64,000 bases of DNA from Thiobacillus sp. (GCF_030696885.1 NZ_JAUYRI010000027.1:21133-85132), one strand, 5' to 3'; positions 55,279-63,563 are shown, numbered from the stretch's first letter. A program made the numbers and translations. Notes: a model not told the origin generated them from the letters alone.

Positions 55279-56555
55279 CGGCATCGGCCGGCGGGATCGC
55301 CGACACGCTGGCGGCGATCTGGCATATCGAATCGGCGCGCGTGGTGGCGAGCGTCGCGCGGCTCACGCGCGATCTCGGCCTGGCCGAGGAGTGCGCGCAG
55401 GATGCGCTGGTCGCAGCGCTGGAACACTGGCCGGCCGAAGGCATGCCGGACAATCCCGCCGCCTGGCTGACCACGTCGGCGAAGCGACGCGCACTCGACG
55501 TGCTGCGCCATCGCACCCAGGCGGCCCCCAAGCACGCCGAGCTCGCCGTCGAACTCGACACGCAGCATGCGATCCGCGAAGCCGATTTCGCCGCGGCGGT
55601 CGACGCCGCGCTCGATGACGACATCGGCGATGATCTGCTCGCGCTGGTCTTCACCGCCTGCCACCCGCTGCTCTCGGCCGAGGCACGCGCGGCGCTGACC
55701 CTGAAGGTCGTCGGCGGCCTGTCGGTGGAGGAAATCGCGCGCGCCTACCTGAAGCCCGCCGCCACCATCGCGCAGCGCATCGTGCGCGCCAAGCGCAGCC
55801 TGGCGGAAGCGCGCGTGCCCTTCGAGACGCCGCGCGGCGCGGAATTGCATGCGCGCCTGCCGTCGGTTCTGGAAGTGCTCTACCTGATCTTCAACGAAGG
55901 CTATGCCGCCACCGCCGGCGATGACTGGATGCGGCCCAGCCTGTGCGAGGAGGCGCAGCGGCTGGGCCGCGTGCTTGCCAGCCGCCTGCCGGACGAGGCC
56001 GAAGTGCAGGGCCTGCTGGCCTTGATGGAAATCCAGGCGTCGCGGCTCGGCGCGCGCGTCGATGCATCGGGTCAGCCGGTCCTGCTGCTGGAGCAGGACC
56101 GGGCCCGCTGGGACCGGCTGCTGATCCGTCGCGGGCTGGCGGCGCTGGAACGCGCACAGGCCCTACCGGGCCCGCTCGGTGCCTACACCCTGCAGGCTGC
56201 GATCGCCGCCTGCCACGCTCGCGCGTCGGTTGCCGCCGAGACCGACTGGGCGCGCATTGCCGCGCTCTACGACGCGCTGGCGCAGGTCGCGCCGTCACCG
56301 GTGGTGGCGCTCAACCGTGCCGTCGCCGTCGGCATGGCCTTCGGTCCGGCGGCGGGACTGGAACTGGTCGAAGCGCTCGCCGCCGAGCCCGCGCTCCAGG
56401 CCTACCACCTGCTGCCGGCGGTGCGCGGCGATTTGCTGGCGAAGCTCGACCGGGTCGAGGAGGCGCGTGCCGAATTCGCGCGCGCCGCGCAGCTGGCGCA
56501 GAACGCGCGGGAGCGGGCTTTATTGCTGGCACGAGCGGCGAAAATCGGGAAGTAA
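55275..56555 (+). CDS. ECF42-type RNA polymerase sigma factor with C-terminal TPR-like extension
   Basis: A 426-residue sigma factor: an N-terminal ECF core (region 2 around AALEHWPAEGMPDNPAAWL, region 4 with LTLKVVGGLSVEEIARAYL) plus a ~220-residue helical extension (PSVLEVLYLIFNEGYAA, then TPR-like repeats to the end). This is the ECF42/SigJ-like layout, which is associated with DGPF/YCII proteins and has no anti-sigma factor; the extension is thought to regulate the core. Its start overlaps the DUF1428 stop, so it is translated with the cluster it probably controls. Confidence 0.9.
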   Translation: MTASAGGIADTLAAIWHIESARVVASVARLTRDLGLAEECAQDALVAALEHWPAEGMPDNPAAWLTTSAKRRALDVLRHRTQAAPKHAELAVELDTQHAIREADFAAAVDAALDDDIGDDLLALVFTACHPLLSAEARAALTLKVVGGLSVEEIARAYLKPAATIAQRIVRAKRSLAEARVPFETPRGAELHARLPSVLEVLYLIFNEGYAATAGDDWMRPSLCEEAQRLGRVLASRLPDEAEVQGLLALMEIQASRLGARVDASGQPVLLLEQDRARWDRLLIRRGLAALERAQALPGPLGAYTLQAAIAACHARASVAAETDWARIAALYDALAQVAPSPVVALNRAVAVGMAFGPAAGLELVEALAAEPALQAYHLLPAVRGDLLAKLDRVEEARAEFARAAQLAQNARERALLLARAAKIGK

Positions 56556-56571
56556 GTGAGCCAGGCCCTGC

Positions 56572-57582
56572 TCACCCTAGCGCGCGCCGCATCGTCTGGA
56601 AGCGCCGGCGATACTGCGACGGCGTGAGTTGCACCGCACGCCGGAACAGGCGCCCGAAAAACGCCGCGTCCTCGTAGCCGACTTCCTGTGCGATCGCCTC
56701 CACCGGCGCGTCGCCGGCTTCGAGCATCTGCTTCGCCTCCTCGATGCGCAGGGTATGCACGTAATCGAGCGGCGTCATGCCGGTGGCCTGCTGGAAGCGC
56801 CGCTTGAACGTGCGCTCGGCCAAGCCCGACAGCTTCACCATCGCCGCGACCGGGGCGGGTTCCATGTAGTGGTCGGCAATCCAGGTCTGGCAGCGCGCAA
56901 TCTCTGCGTCGTCCACCTGCCGCGTGCGCGCCAGGCGGGCGAACGGCTGCTGGCCCACGCTATGCCAGTCGATGAGGTTGAGCCGCGCGACCTGCATCGC
57001 GGCTTCCACGCCCGCCAGCCGCGCGATGAGATACAGCGCGAGGTCGAGCCAGGTGCTGCCGCCGCCGGCCATGACCAGCCGGCCGCCCTCACCGGCGACG
57101 ACCAGCGCGCGCTGGCCCCGCACTTTCACGCCGGGGTAGTCGCGCGCGAGCACATCGCACCAGGCCCAGTGCGTGGTCGCCTCGCAGTCCGTGAGCAGTC
57201 CCGCCTCGGCGAGCAGCATCGCCCCGGAACAGGCGGTGGCGAGCGTGGCACCGGACTCAAAACGCCCGCGCAGCCAGGCGATCTCGGGGGCGAAGCGATC
57301 GGCCAGCGGCGTGCCGGGCGGCAGGTTCACCTCCGGCACGCAGATGACCTCGACCGGCGGACAGTCCGCGAGCGAAACACCTGCCACGATCGGCACATCG
57401 TTGCCGACGACCACCGTGCCCGCTTCGCGTGCGACGAGCAGTGGGCTCAACAACTGCGGCCCCGCCACGCCGTCGACGATCACGCCCCAGTCGCGCCCCG
57501 CGCTGGCGACCAGATCGATCATGCCGTAGACCACCGACGCGGAGGTTTCAGGGAACACCAGAAATGCAACGTGTGCGGTCAT
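56572..57582 (-). CDS. GlxA/FtrA-type AraC-family regulator with GATase1-like domain
   Basis: A 336-residue regulator. The N-terminal DJ-1/PfpI-like domain (about residues 1-175, AFLVFPETSASVVYGMIDL, ATACSGAMLLAEAGLL) is followed by an AraC HTH domain (LAERTFKRRFQQATGMTPLDYVHTLRIEEA...). This class often responds to small metabolites. It is convergent with the sigma factor gene. The start at 57582 (MTAHVAFLVFPETS) fits the family. Confidence 0.9.
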   Translation of the reverse strand: MTAHVAFLVFPETSASVVYGMIDLVASAGRDWGVIVDGVAGPQLLSPLLVAREAGTVVVGNDVPIVAGVSLADCPPVEVICVPEVNLPPGTPLADRFAPEIAWLRGRFESGATLATACSGAMLLAEAGLLTDCEATTHWAWCDVLARDYPGVKVRGQRALVVAGEGGRLVMAGGGSTWLDLALYLIARLAGVEAAMQVARLNLIDWHSVGQQPFARLARTRQVDDAEIARCQTWIADHYMEPAPVAAMVKLSGLAERTFKRRFQQATGMTPLDYVHTLRIEEAKQMLEAGDAPVEAIAQEVGYEDAAFFGRLFRRAVQLTPSQYRRRFQTMRRALG

Positions 57583-57685
57583 GGCCGATTCGTCAGGTTC
57601 CTTGCCGGAATGGCTTGAGTGTTGAATGTCTGCCGGACGTATTGTGCAGTCATCGTCACTTCCGCAAAAGCCACCGGTCGCACTT

Positions 57686-58150
57686 ATGTCCCGTCCCCGC
57701 CTCAGCCTGCGTCCCATCGACGCCGACAACCTCAACGCCATCCTCGCGCTTGCGGTCGCCCCCGGGCAGACGCATCAGGTCGCGTCAAACGCCGTCTCGC
57801 TCGCCGAGGCACGGGTTCACCCGGAGGCCTGGTATCGCGCGATATACGCCGACGAAACCGCTGTCGGCTTCGTGATGCTGGAAGACAGCAGGCGCCTGCA
57901 AACCCCTCCCGCAGACGCCTACCTTGCTATCTGGCGGCTCATGATCGATGCCTGCCGCCAGCGGCGCGGTTATGGCGGATGGGCTGTCGAACAACTGATC
58001 CGGTATGCCCGCAGCCACCCTGAAATCAAGTCTCTGCTCGTATCGTGCGTGCCGGGACCACTCAGCCCCGAAGCATTCTATCGCCGCTTCGGCTTCATCC
58101 CGACCGGCGAAATACTCGACGGAGAAACCGTGTTTCGCCTGCCGCTTTGA
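57686..58150 (+). CDS. GNAT-family N-acetyltransferase
   Basis: A 154-residue GNAT protein starting MSRPRLSLRPIDADNLN. The acetyl-CoA loop is RQRRGYGGWAVEQLI, with EAFYRRFGFIPTGE near the end. It resembles spermidine/streptothricin-type acetyltransferases, but the substrate is unknown. An ATG 60 bases earlier is possible but matches no family residues. Confidence 0.85.
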   Translation: MSRPRLSLRPIDADNLNAILALAVAPGQTHQVASNAVSLAEARVHPEAWYRAIYADETAVGFVMLEDSRRLQTPPADAYLAIWRLMIDACRQRRGYGGWAVEQLIRYARSHPEIKSLLVSCVPGPLSPEAFYRRFGFIPTGEILDGETVFRLPL

Positions 58151-58170
58151 AACAACCCAAGGAGACCACC

Positions 58171-59118
58171 ATGAACCCCAACCGCCGCACCGTGCCGCAA
58201 CTCGCCGACCGCCCCTTTCTCACCGACAGTGGGCTGGAAACCACGCTCATCTTCCACGACGGGCTCGACCTGCCGTGCTTCGCTTCCTTCGTCCTGCTCG
58301 ATACCGAAGCCGGGCGGGCACGCCTGTGGCGCTACTATGCCGAGCATGTTCAACTCGCCCTCGACGCGCAGATCGGCATCGTGTTGGAAACGACCACGTG
58401 GCGCGCCAATCCCGATTGGGGCGCGAAACTCGGCTACGATGCTGCGCAACTCGCCGCGTTCAACCGTGCGGCGGTGGCGCAACTGGTCGAACTGCGCGCC
58501 GCGATGCAGACGCCGGCCACCCCCATCGTGATTTCCGGCAATCTTGGCCCGCGCGGAGACGGCTATCGCGTCGACGCCCGCATGAGCGTCGAAAAAGCGC
58601 GCGTCTACCACGCACCGCAAGTTGAAACCTTAGCCGACACCGAGGCCGACCTGGTGTCGGTATTCACCATGAACTACGTCGAGGAAGCCATCGGTGTCGT
58701 GCTCGCCGCGCGCGCGTTCGCGATGCCTGTCGTCGTCTCGTTCACCGTCGAGACCGACGGGCGGCTGCCGTCCGGCATGACGCTCGCCGAGGCGATCCGC
58801 TCGACTGATGACGCTACCGGCGGCTACCCGGCTTACTATATGCTCAATTGCGCCCACCCCAGTCACTTCGCCCACCTCTTCGACGGCGGCGAGTGGCAGG
58901 CGCGGCTACGCGGCGTGCGCGCCAACGCCTCCAAGCGCAGCCACGCCGAGCTCGACGAAGCGACCGAGATTGACATCGGGGATATTGCCGAACTCGCGCA
59001 GGGCTACCGCCAACTGGCCGGGCATCTGCCGTCGCTCGCCGTCGTCGGCGGCTGCTGCGGCACCGACTGCCGGCATGTCGCGGCGATCCGCGACGCGCTG
59101 CTGGCGCGCACGGCGTGA
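58171..59118 (+). CDS. Homocysteine S-methyltransferase-family protein
   Basis: A 315-residue pterin-independent methyltransferase of the MmuM/YagD type. The zinc-binding residues are seen in NCAHP (Cys at about residue 227) and GGCCGTD (two Cys near residues 292-293). It transfers a methyl group, often from S-methylmethionine, to homocysteine. AAGGAG precedes the ATG. It lies 20 bases after the acetyltransferase gene. Confidence 0.9.
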   Translation: MNPNRRTVPQLADRPFLTDSGLETTLIFHDGLDLPCFASFVLLDTEAGRARLWRYYAEHVQLALDAQIGIVLETTTWRANPDWGAKLGYDAAQLAAFNRAAVAQLVELRAAMQTPATPIVISGNLGPRGDGYRVDARMSVEKARVYHAPQVETLADTEADLVSVFTMNYVEEAIGVVLAARAFAMPVVVSFTVETDGRLPSGMTLAEAIRSTDDATGGYPAYYMLNCAHPSHFAHLFDGGEWQARLRGVRANASKRSHAELDEATEIDIGDIAELAQGYRQLAGHLPSLAVVGGCCGTDCRHVAAIRDALLARTA

Positions 59119-59188
59119 GTGTCGATCTCCACGACGGTTGCTGGCTCGGGCGCCGGGGGTGGAGGTCGAGGTGAACGGGAAACCGTGA

Positions 59189-59287
59189 GGGGCTGGGAGC
59201 AGGGGGTAGGATCTAGGATCTAGGGTACGAGCGGCCTGCGGCCGCGCCTTCCCCGGCCCCCTAAATCCTAGCCCCGAGCCCCTAACC
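59189..59287. repeat. REP-like palindromic element, copy 1
   Basis: The segment contains TAGGATCTAGGATCTAGGG, a GC-rich core hairpin (GCGGCCTGCGGCCGC) and CCTAAATCCTAGC on the far side, so its arms fold back. It directly abuts the stop codon of the Anbu gene. A similar element abuts the stop codon of nrtB (60954-61028). Confidence 0.65.
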
Positions 59288-60070
59288 TCACCCCTGCATC
59301 TGCCCGCCGGTGCTCGCCGCCACCACCTGCAACGGCTGCGGCTGGTTTTCCCATTCGAACGGCGGCAGGTTGTTGAGCGCCTGGCGCAGGCCTTCGTTCC
59401 AGGCGTCGCCCAGCGCGCGATAGTAGGGGTGGTCTTCCTGGAACAGCAGACGGCGTCCGCCGTCGAGCATGTCGGCAGAATAGATCAGCAGCTCGACCGG
59501 GGGGCCGACGGTGAGGTTGGAGCGGATGGTTGAGTTGATCGACACCAGCGCGCAGCGCGCCGCCTGTTCCAGCGGGGTGTCAGCACGGATGACGCGGTCG
59601 AGAATCGGCTTGCCGTATTTGGTTTCGCCGATCTGCAGGAAGGGGTGGGCCGCCGATTCGTGGATGTGGTTGCCCTGCGGATAGATCATGTAGATCTCGG
59701 GCGCATGCCCGGTAATCTGGCCACCGAAGATGAAAGTGGCCTCGAAATTGGTGCTGGCCGTGTCGCGCACCGCCTGGTTGCGCTGCACCTCGGCCGAGAT
59801 CGAGCCGACGTAATCGACGGCGTCGCTCATCGACGCGACGGTATTCAGGCACGGCAGGTTGCCGAGCTGGCAGTCGTCGCGCATCCGCTTCACCACCGCC
59901 TGGGTGGTGGCAAGGTTGCCCGCCGCCAGCAGGACGAACATGCGATTTCCGGGCTGCACGAAGGTGTGCATCTTGGAATAGGTGCTGACGTGGTCGATGC
60001 CCGCATTGGTCAGCGAGTCGGAAGCGAAAACCAGCCCGCTGTCGGTCTTGATGGCGACGCAGTAAGTCAT
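59288..60070 (-). CDS. Proteasome-type peptidase Anbu
   Basis: A 260-residue proteasome beta-subunit homologue of the Anbu type. It begins MTYCVAIKTDSGLVFASDSLTNAG, so removal of Met exposes the catalytic Thr as in the 20S proteasome. SKMHTFVQPGNRMFVLLAAGN and FIFGGQI are further Anbu landmarks. Family knowledge: Anbu genes co-occur with permuted ATP-grasp, alpha-E and transglutaminase genes, which are present 10 kb away in this window. Here it lies 71 bases after nrtD in the same direction and may be co-expressed with nitrate transport. A hairpin covers its start region. Confidence 0.93.
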   Translation of the reverse strand: MTYCVAIKTDSGLVFASDSLTNAGIDHVSTYSKMHTFVQPGNRMFVLLAAGNLATTQAVVKRMRDDCQLGNLPCLNTVASMSDAVDYVGSISAEVQRNQAVRDTASTNFEATFIFGGQITGHAPEIYMIYPQGNHIHESAAHPFLQIGETKYGKPILDRVIRADTPLEQAARCALVSINSTIRSNLTVGPPVELLIYSADMLDGGRRLLFQEDHPYYRALGDAWNEGLRQALNNLPPFEWENQPQPLQVVAASTGGQMQG

Positions 60071-60071
60071 A

Positions 60072-60124
60072 AGTCGAGAAATCCGTTAGTTGGGTACCAT
60101 CCTGCCTGCTTTCGGATCTCGACT
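60072..60124. repeat. Inverted repeat upstream of the Anbu start
   Basis: The arms AGTCGAGA...TCCG and CGGATCTCGACT (a two-base bulge on one side) pair across a 27-base loop. It ends one base from the Anbu start codon (60070), in the gap between nrtD and Anbu, and no ribosome site is evident there. It could terminate nrtABD transcripts or control Anbu translation. Confidence 0.6.
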
Positions 60125-60141
60125 CAAGCCTTGCGCGTGGC

Positions 60142-60939
60142 TCAGGCTGCCTCTTTGGGCCGCATCTGCCGGCTGTAGAGGAATTCCAGCACCTGGCTGC
60201 GCAATTCGTGATACTTCGGATCGTGTGCCAGTTGCAGGCGATCGCGCGGACGCGGCAGGTCGATGCTGAGCACTTCGCCGATGGTGGCGGACGGACCATT
60301 GGTCATCATCACGATGCGGTCGCTCAACAGCACGGCCTCGTCGACGTCGTGGGTGACCATGATGACCGTGCTCTGGGTCGCGGCGACGATCTTCATCAGC
60401 TCGTCCTGCAGGTGGGCGCGGGTCAAAGCATCCAGCGCGCCAAAGGGCTCGTCCAGCAGCAGCACTTTCGGTTCCATCGCCAGCGCGCGGGCGATGCCGA
60501 CGCGCTGCTTCATGCCGCCGGAAATTTCGCCCGGCAGCTTGCCGGCGGCGTGGGTCAGGCCCACGAGTTCGAGCACGGCGGCAGTGCGCGCCTTCATCTG
60601 CTTCTTCGACTCGCTGCCGCCGAAGACTTTTTCCACCGCGAGGTAGACGTTCTCGAACGCGGTGAGCCAGGGCAGCAGCGAATGGTTCTGGAACACCACT
60701 CCGCGCTCGGGGCCCGGTCCCTTGATTTCCTTATTGGCGAGCAGCAGCACACCATCGGTGGCGTCGAGCAGGCCGGCCACCAGGTTGAGCAGCGTCGACT
60801 TGCCGCAGCCCGAGTGGCCGATCAGCGCGACGAATTGCCCCTGGTCGATGTGGAGGTCGATGCCGGTGAGTGCGGTGAACTTGCCCTTCTTGGTGTTGAA
60901 GGTCATGCCGGCGTTTTCGATCTGGACGTAGGATTGCAT
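60142..60939 (-). CDS. nrtD: Nitrate ABC transporter ATP-binding protein NrtD
   Basis: A 265-residue ABC ATPase. Walker A is GHSGCGKST, the signature is ISGGMKQRVGIARAL, and Walker B is KVLLLDEPFGALDAL. The sequence belongs to the nitrate/taurine family (NrtD/SsuB/TauB); its neighbours NrtA and NrtB fix it as nitrate. No NrtC-type fused second ATPase is present, so NrtD probably acts as a homodimer. Confidence 0.93.
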   Translation of the reverse strand: MQSYVQIENAGMTFNTKKGKFTALTGIDLHIDQGQFVALIGHSGCGKSTLLNLVAGLLDATDGVLLLANKEIKGPGPERGVVFQNHSLLPWLTAFENVYLAVEKVFGGSESKKQMKARTAAVLELVGLTHAAGKLPGEISGGMKQRVGIARALAMEPKVLLLDEPFGALDALTRAHLQDELMKIVAATQSTVIMVTHDVDEAVLLSDRIVMMTNGPSATIGEVLSIDLPRPRDRLQLAHDPKYHELRSQVLEFLYSRQMRPKEAA

Positions 60940-60953
60940 TTTGAATTCTCCTT

Positions 60954-61028
60954 GGGATCTAGGGGCTAGGATTTAGGATCTAGGGGCGGTGCGGCTTCGC
61001 CGCGCCACATTCCCTAACCCCTAGCTCC
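60954..61028. repeat. REP-like palindromic element, copy 2
   Basis: A second copy of the element at 59189: TAGGATTTAGGATCTAGGGG, then the core hairpin GCGGCTTCGCCGC and CCCTAACCCCTAGC. It starts about 15 bases from the nrtD start and ends at the nrtB stop codon, so it lies inside the nrt operon. Confidence 0.65.
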
Positions 61029-61979
61029 TCACTCGTAACTAAACCGTTTCGCAATCAGCATCAGCATCTGCTCAAGCAGCAGGCCGACAATGCCGACGAC
61101 GAAGATGGCGATGATGATGTGAGCGACGTTGAGGTTGTTCCATTCGTCCCACACCCAGAAGCCGATGCCGACGCCGCCAGTGAGCATTTCTGCGGCGACG
61201 ATCACCAGCCAGGCGACGCCGATGGCGAGGCGCACGCCGGTGAGCACATAAGGCAGCACCGCCGGGAACAGGATCTTGGTGACGATCTTCCACTCGCTGA
61301 GGTTGAGCACGCGCGCCACATTCATGTAGTCCTGCGGCACGCGCTGTACGCCGACCGCAGTGTTGATGATCATGGGCCAGATCGAGCAGATGAAGATGGT
61401 CCAGATGGCGGCCGGGTCGGCGCCCTTGAACACCAGCAGGCCAATCGGCAGCCAGGCCAGCGGCGACACCGGGCGCAGCAGGCTGATCAGCGGGTTGAAC
61501 ATGCGGCTCAAGAAAGTGAAACGGCCGATCAGGAAACCGGCCGGAATTCCGACCGCAGCGGCCAGGCCAAAGCCCACGGCCACGCGCTTGAGCGAGGACA
61601 GGATGTTCCAGCCTATGCCCTGGTCGTTGGGCCCCTTGCTGTAAAACGGATCGCTGAAGATCACCGCGGCTTGCGCCAGCGTGTCCTGGGGCGAGGGGAT
61701 GCTGGCGCCCGTGCCCCGCGACACCAGCTCCCAGACCAGCGCCAGCAGGCCCATGCCCAGCAGCGGCGGCAAGATGCGCTGCCAGATGAAGGAGGCATCC
61801 CACGGCCGCCGCACGGCCGGGGTTGCGGTCTCATTTTTTAAGCTTTTAAGGCCTGTAGCCCCCGTATTTACTGGGGTGGCAGCTATCAAAGGCGTAGCAT
61901 TTTCTTCTCGGCTCCTTTCGCCGCCGGGCGCTGGTGGCGCGCTGGCCTCGAGCGGGCTGTGAAATACGGCACTGACCAT
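61029..61979 (-). CDS. nrtB: Nitrate ABC transporter permease NrtB
   Basis: A 316-residue inner-membrane permease with six or so membrane helices. The ABC permease EAA-type loop VLNLSEWKIVTKILFPAVLP is visible. The N-terminal ~60 residues are a hydrophilic linker whose DNA (61830-61897) is AT-rich and differs sharply from the rest of the gene; it corresponds to a dispersed repeat, not to conserved permease sequence. It lies between nrtA and nrtD on the minus strand. Confidence 0.92.
   Translation of the reverse strand: MVSAVFHSPLEASAPPAPGGERSREENATPLIAATPVNTGATGLKSLKNETATPAVRRPWDASFIWQRILPPLLGMGLLALVWELVSRGTGASIPSPQDTLAQAAVIFSDPFYSKGPNDQGIGWNILSSLKRVAVGFGLAAAVGIPAGFLIGRFTFLSRMFNPLISLLRPVSPLAWLPIGLLVFKGADPAAIWTIFICSIWPMIINTAVGVQRVPQDYMNVARVLNLSEWKIVTKILFPAVLPYVLTGVRLAIGVAWLVIVAAEMLTGGVGIGFWVWDEWNNLNVAHIIIAIFVVGIVGLLLEQMLMLIAKRFSYE
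61830..61897 (-). repeat. Comamonadaceae-type dispersed repeat inside nrtB
   Basis: On the minus strand it reads TTTGATAGCTGCCACC, then a small CCCC...CGGGG dyad, then GGGCTACAGGCCTTAAAAG. Elements with the ATAGCTGC...GGGCTACAGGC core are common in Acidovorax, Rhodoferax and relatives. It is read through in frame and forms part of the NrtB N-terminal linker. Confidence 0.6.
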
Positions 61980-62036
61980 GGCATCACCTCTTCAATTGGG
62001 TATTCAATGAATCTGCAATCAAGCTCGAACGTCTGT

Positions 62037-63281
62037 TCAGACGCGAATCTTGAAGCTGTCGGCGTACTTTTTCGGGTCCTTGCCGTCCCAGACCGTGCCG
62101 TCCATCAGTTTGCTGCTGCGCATCACGTCTTTGGGTACGCTGACCTTGGCGGCGGTGGCGGCTTGCTTGTAGAGGTCGATCTGGTTGATCTGCTTGGCAA
62201 TGCCGAGGTAGTCGGGGTGGTCCTTGATCAGGCCCCAGCGCTTGTGCTGCGTCAAAAACCACATGCCGTCAGACAGGTAGGGAAAGTTGACGGCGCCGTC
62301 GTTGAAGAACTTCATGTAGTTCGGGTCGTCCCAGGTCTTGCCCAGCCCGTTCTGGTAGCGGCCCATGATGCGCTGGTTGATGGCGTCCACGCTGGTGTTG
62401 ACATAGGACTTGTCGGCCACCGTTTCGGCCATCTTGTTCTTGTTGGCCAGGCTGGCGTCAATCCACCGGCCGGCTTCCAGAATGGCGGCCGTCACGGCGC
62501 GCGCGGTGTTGGGGTACTGTTTGACGAAGTCGGCGGTGGTGCCCAGCACCTTTTCGGGATGGTCTTTCCAGATGTCCTGCGTCGTGGTGGCCGTGATGCC
62601 GATGCCGTCCATGATGGCGCGGTGGCCCCAGGGTTCACCGACGCAAAAACCGTCCATGCTGCCCACGCGCATGTTGGCCACCATTTGCGGCGGCGGCACC
62701 ACGATGGCCCGGGCGTCCTTGAACGGGTTGATGCCCGCGCTGGCCAGCCAGTAGTACAGCCACATGGCGTGGGTGCCGGTCGGGAAGGTCTGGGCAAAGG
62801 TGTAGTCGCGCTTTTCGCTGGCCATCAGCCTGGCCAGGCTGGGGCCGTCGATCGCGCCCTTGTCGGCGAGCTTTTTGGACAGCGTGATGGCTTGGCCGTT
62901 GTTGTTCAGGCTCATCAGCACGGCCATGTCTTTTTTCGGGCCGGCCGTGCCCATGTGCACGCCGTAGACCAGGCCGTACAGGACATGGGCAAAGTCGAGC
63001 TCGCCATTGACCAGTTTGTCGCGCACACCGGCCCAGCTGGCCTCCTTGGTCGGAATGATCTTGACGCCGTATTTCTGGTCAATGCCCAGCACCGAGGCCA
63101 TCACCACTGACGCGCAATCGGTCAGCGGGATAAAGCCAATCCTGACTTCCTTTTTCTCCGGCGCGTCCGAGCCCTGGGCGTAGACCGCAGCGCGCAATGC
63201 CGGGCTGATGCCGACCGCGCCAACGGTGGCCGCTTGCAATACGGTGCGGCGATTCAGTGAAGTTTTCAGTAGATCAGTCAT
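62037..63281 (-). CDS. nrtA: Nitrate ABC transporter substrate-binding protein NrtA
   Basis: A 414-residue periplasmic nitrate-binding protein. A Tat-type signal (NRRTVLQAATVGAVG) is followed by the NrtA/CmpA/TauA fold: VRIGFIPLTDCASVVMA, the GTAGPKKDMAVLMSLNNNG region, and VGEPWGHRAIMDG. It captures nitrate for NrtB/NrtD. Its message has a structured leader with an intrinsic terminator, and the gene is preceded by a sigma-54 promoter. Confidence 0.95.
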   Translation of the reverse strand: MTDLLKTSLNRRTVLQAATVGAVGISPALRAAVYAQGSDAPEKKEVRIGFIPLTDCASVVMASVLGIDQKYGVKIIPTKEASWAGVRDKLVNGELDFAHVLYGLVYGVHMGTAGPKKDMAVLMSLNNNGQAITLSKKLADKGAIDGPSLARLMASEKRDYTFAQTFPTGTHAMWLYYWLASAGINPFKDARAIVVPPPQMVANMRVGSMDGFCVGEPWGHRAIMDGIGITATTTQDIWKDHPEKVLGTTADFVKQYPNTARAVTAAILEAGRWIDASLANKNKMAETVADKSYVNTSVDAINQRIMGRYQNGLGKTWDDPNYMKFFNDGAVNFPYLSDGMWFLTQHKRWGLIKDHPDYLGIAKQINQIDLYKQAATAAKVSVPKDVMRSSKLMDGTVWDGKDPKKYADSFKIRV

Positions 63282-63300
63282 GGCGGCAACTCCAAAAAAT

Positions 63301-63373
63301 TAAAAAAACAAAACAAAAAAGGCGCTCGACCCGGGCCGCCACACGGGGGTGACTGCAGGGTGCGAACGCCTTT
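63301..63373 (-). terminator. Intrinsic terminator in the nrtA leader (attenuator)
   Basis: On the minus strand a stem (AAAGGCGTTCGCACCC pairing with GGGTCGAGCGCCTTT) is followed by a long U-rich run (63301-63317). It lies 20-90 bases upstream of the nrtA start codon, inside the predicted transcript, so it must be bypassed for expression. The neighbouring ANTAR protein is the obvious candidate to allow read-through. Confidence 0.8.
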
Positions 63374-63431
63374 GTTCTTTGGAGGTCAACCCGCTTCGCC
63401 GTTGAAGGAATTGACCGTACGGTTCACTTAA

Positions 63432-63447
63432 CGCAAAACCTGTGCCA
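63432..63447 (-). promoter_or_regulatory. Sigma-54 promoter of nrtA
   Basis: Read on the minus strand, TGGCACAGGTTTTGCG is an excellent -24/-12 match (TGGCAC, TTGC, GG and GC ten bases apart). The predicted start is near 63421, giving a ~140-base leader that includes the terminator. A short hairpin (CCAGC...GCTGG) overlaps the promoter's upstream side. Confidence 0.7.
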
Positions 63448-63563
63448 GCCTGTTGCTGGGGCTTGGAAGGACTGGAAATATCGATCAAATAGTGCAATAG
63501 CCCAATAGCAGTGGGCGTAAGCAGCTATTTAGTTGGTAGTGGATTGAATCGTTTGGTGGGCTT

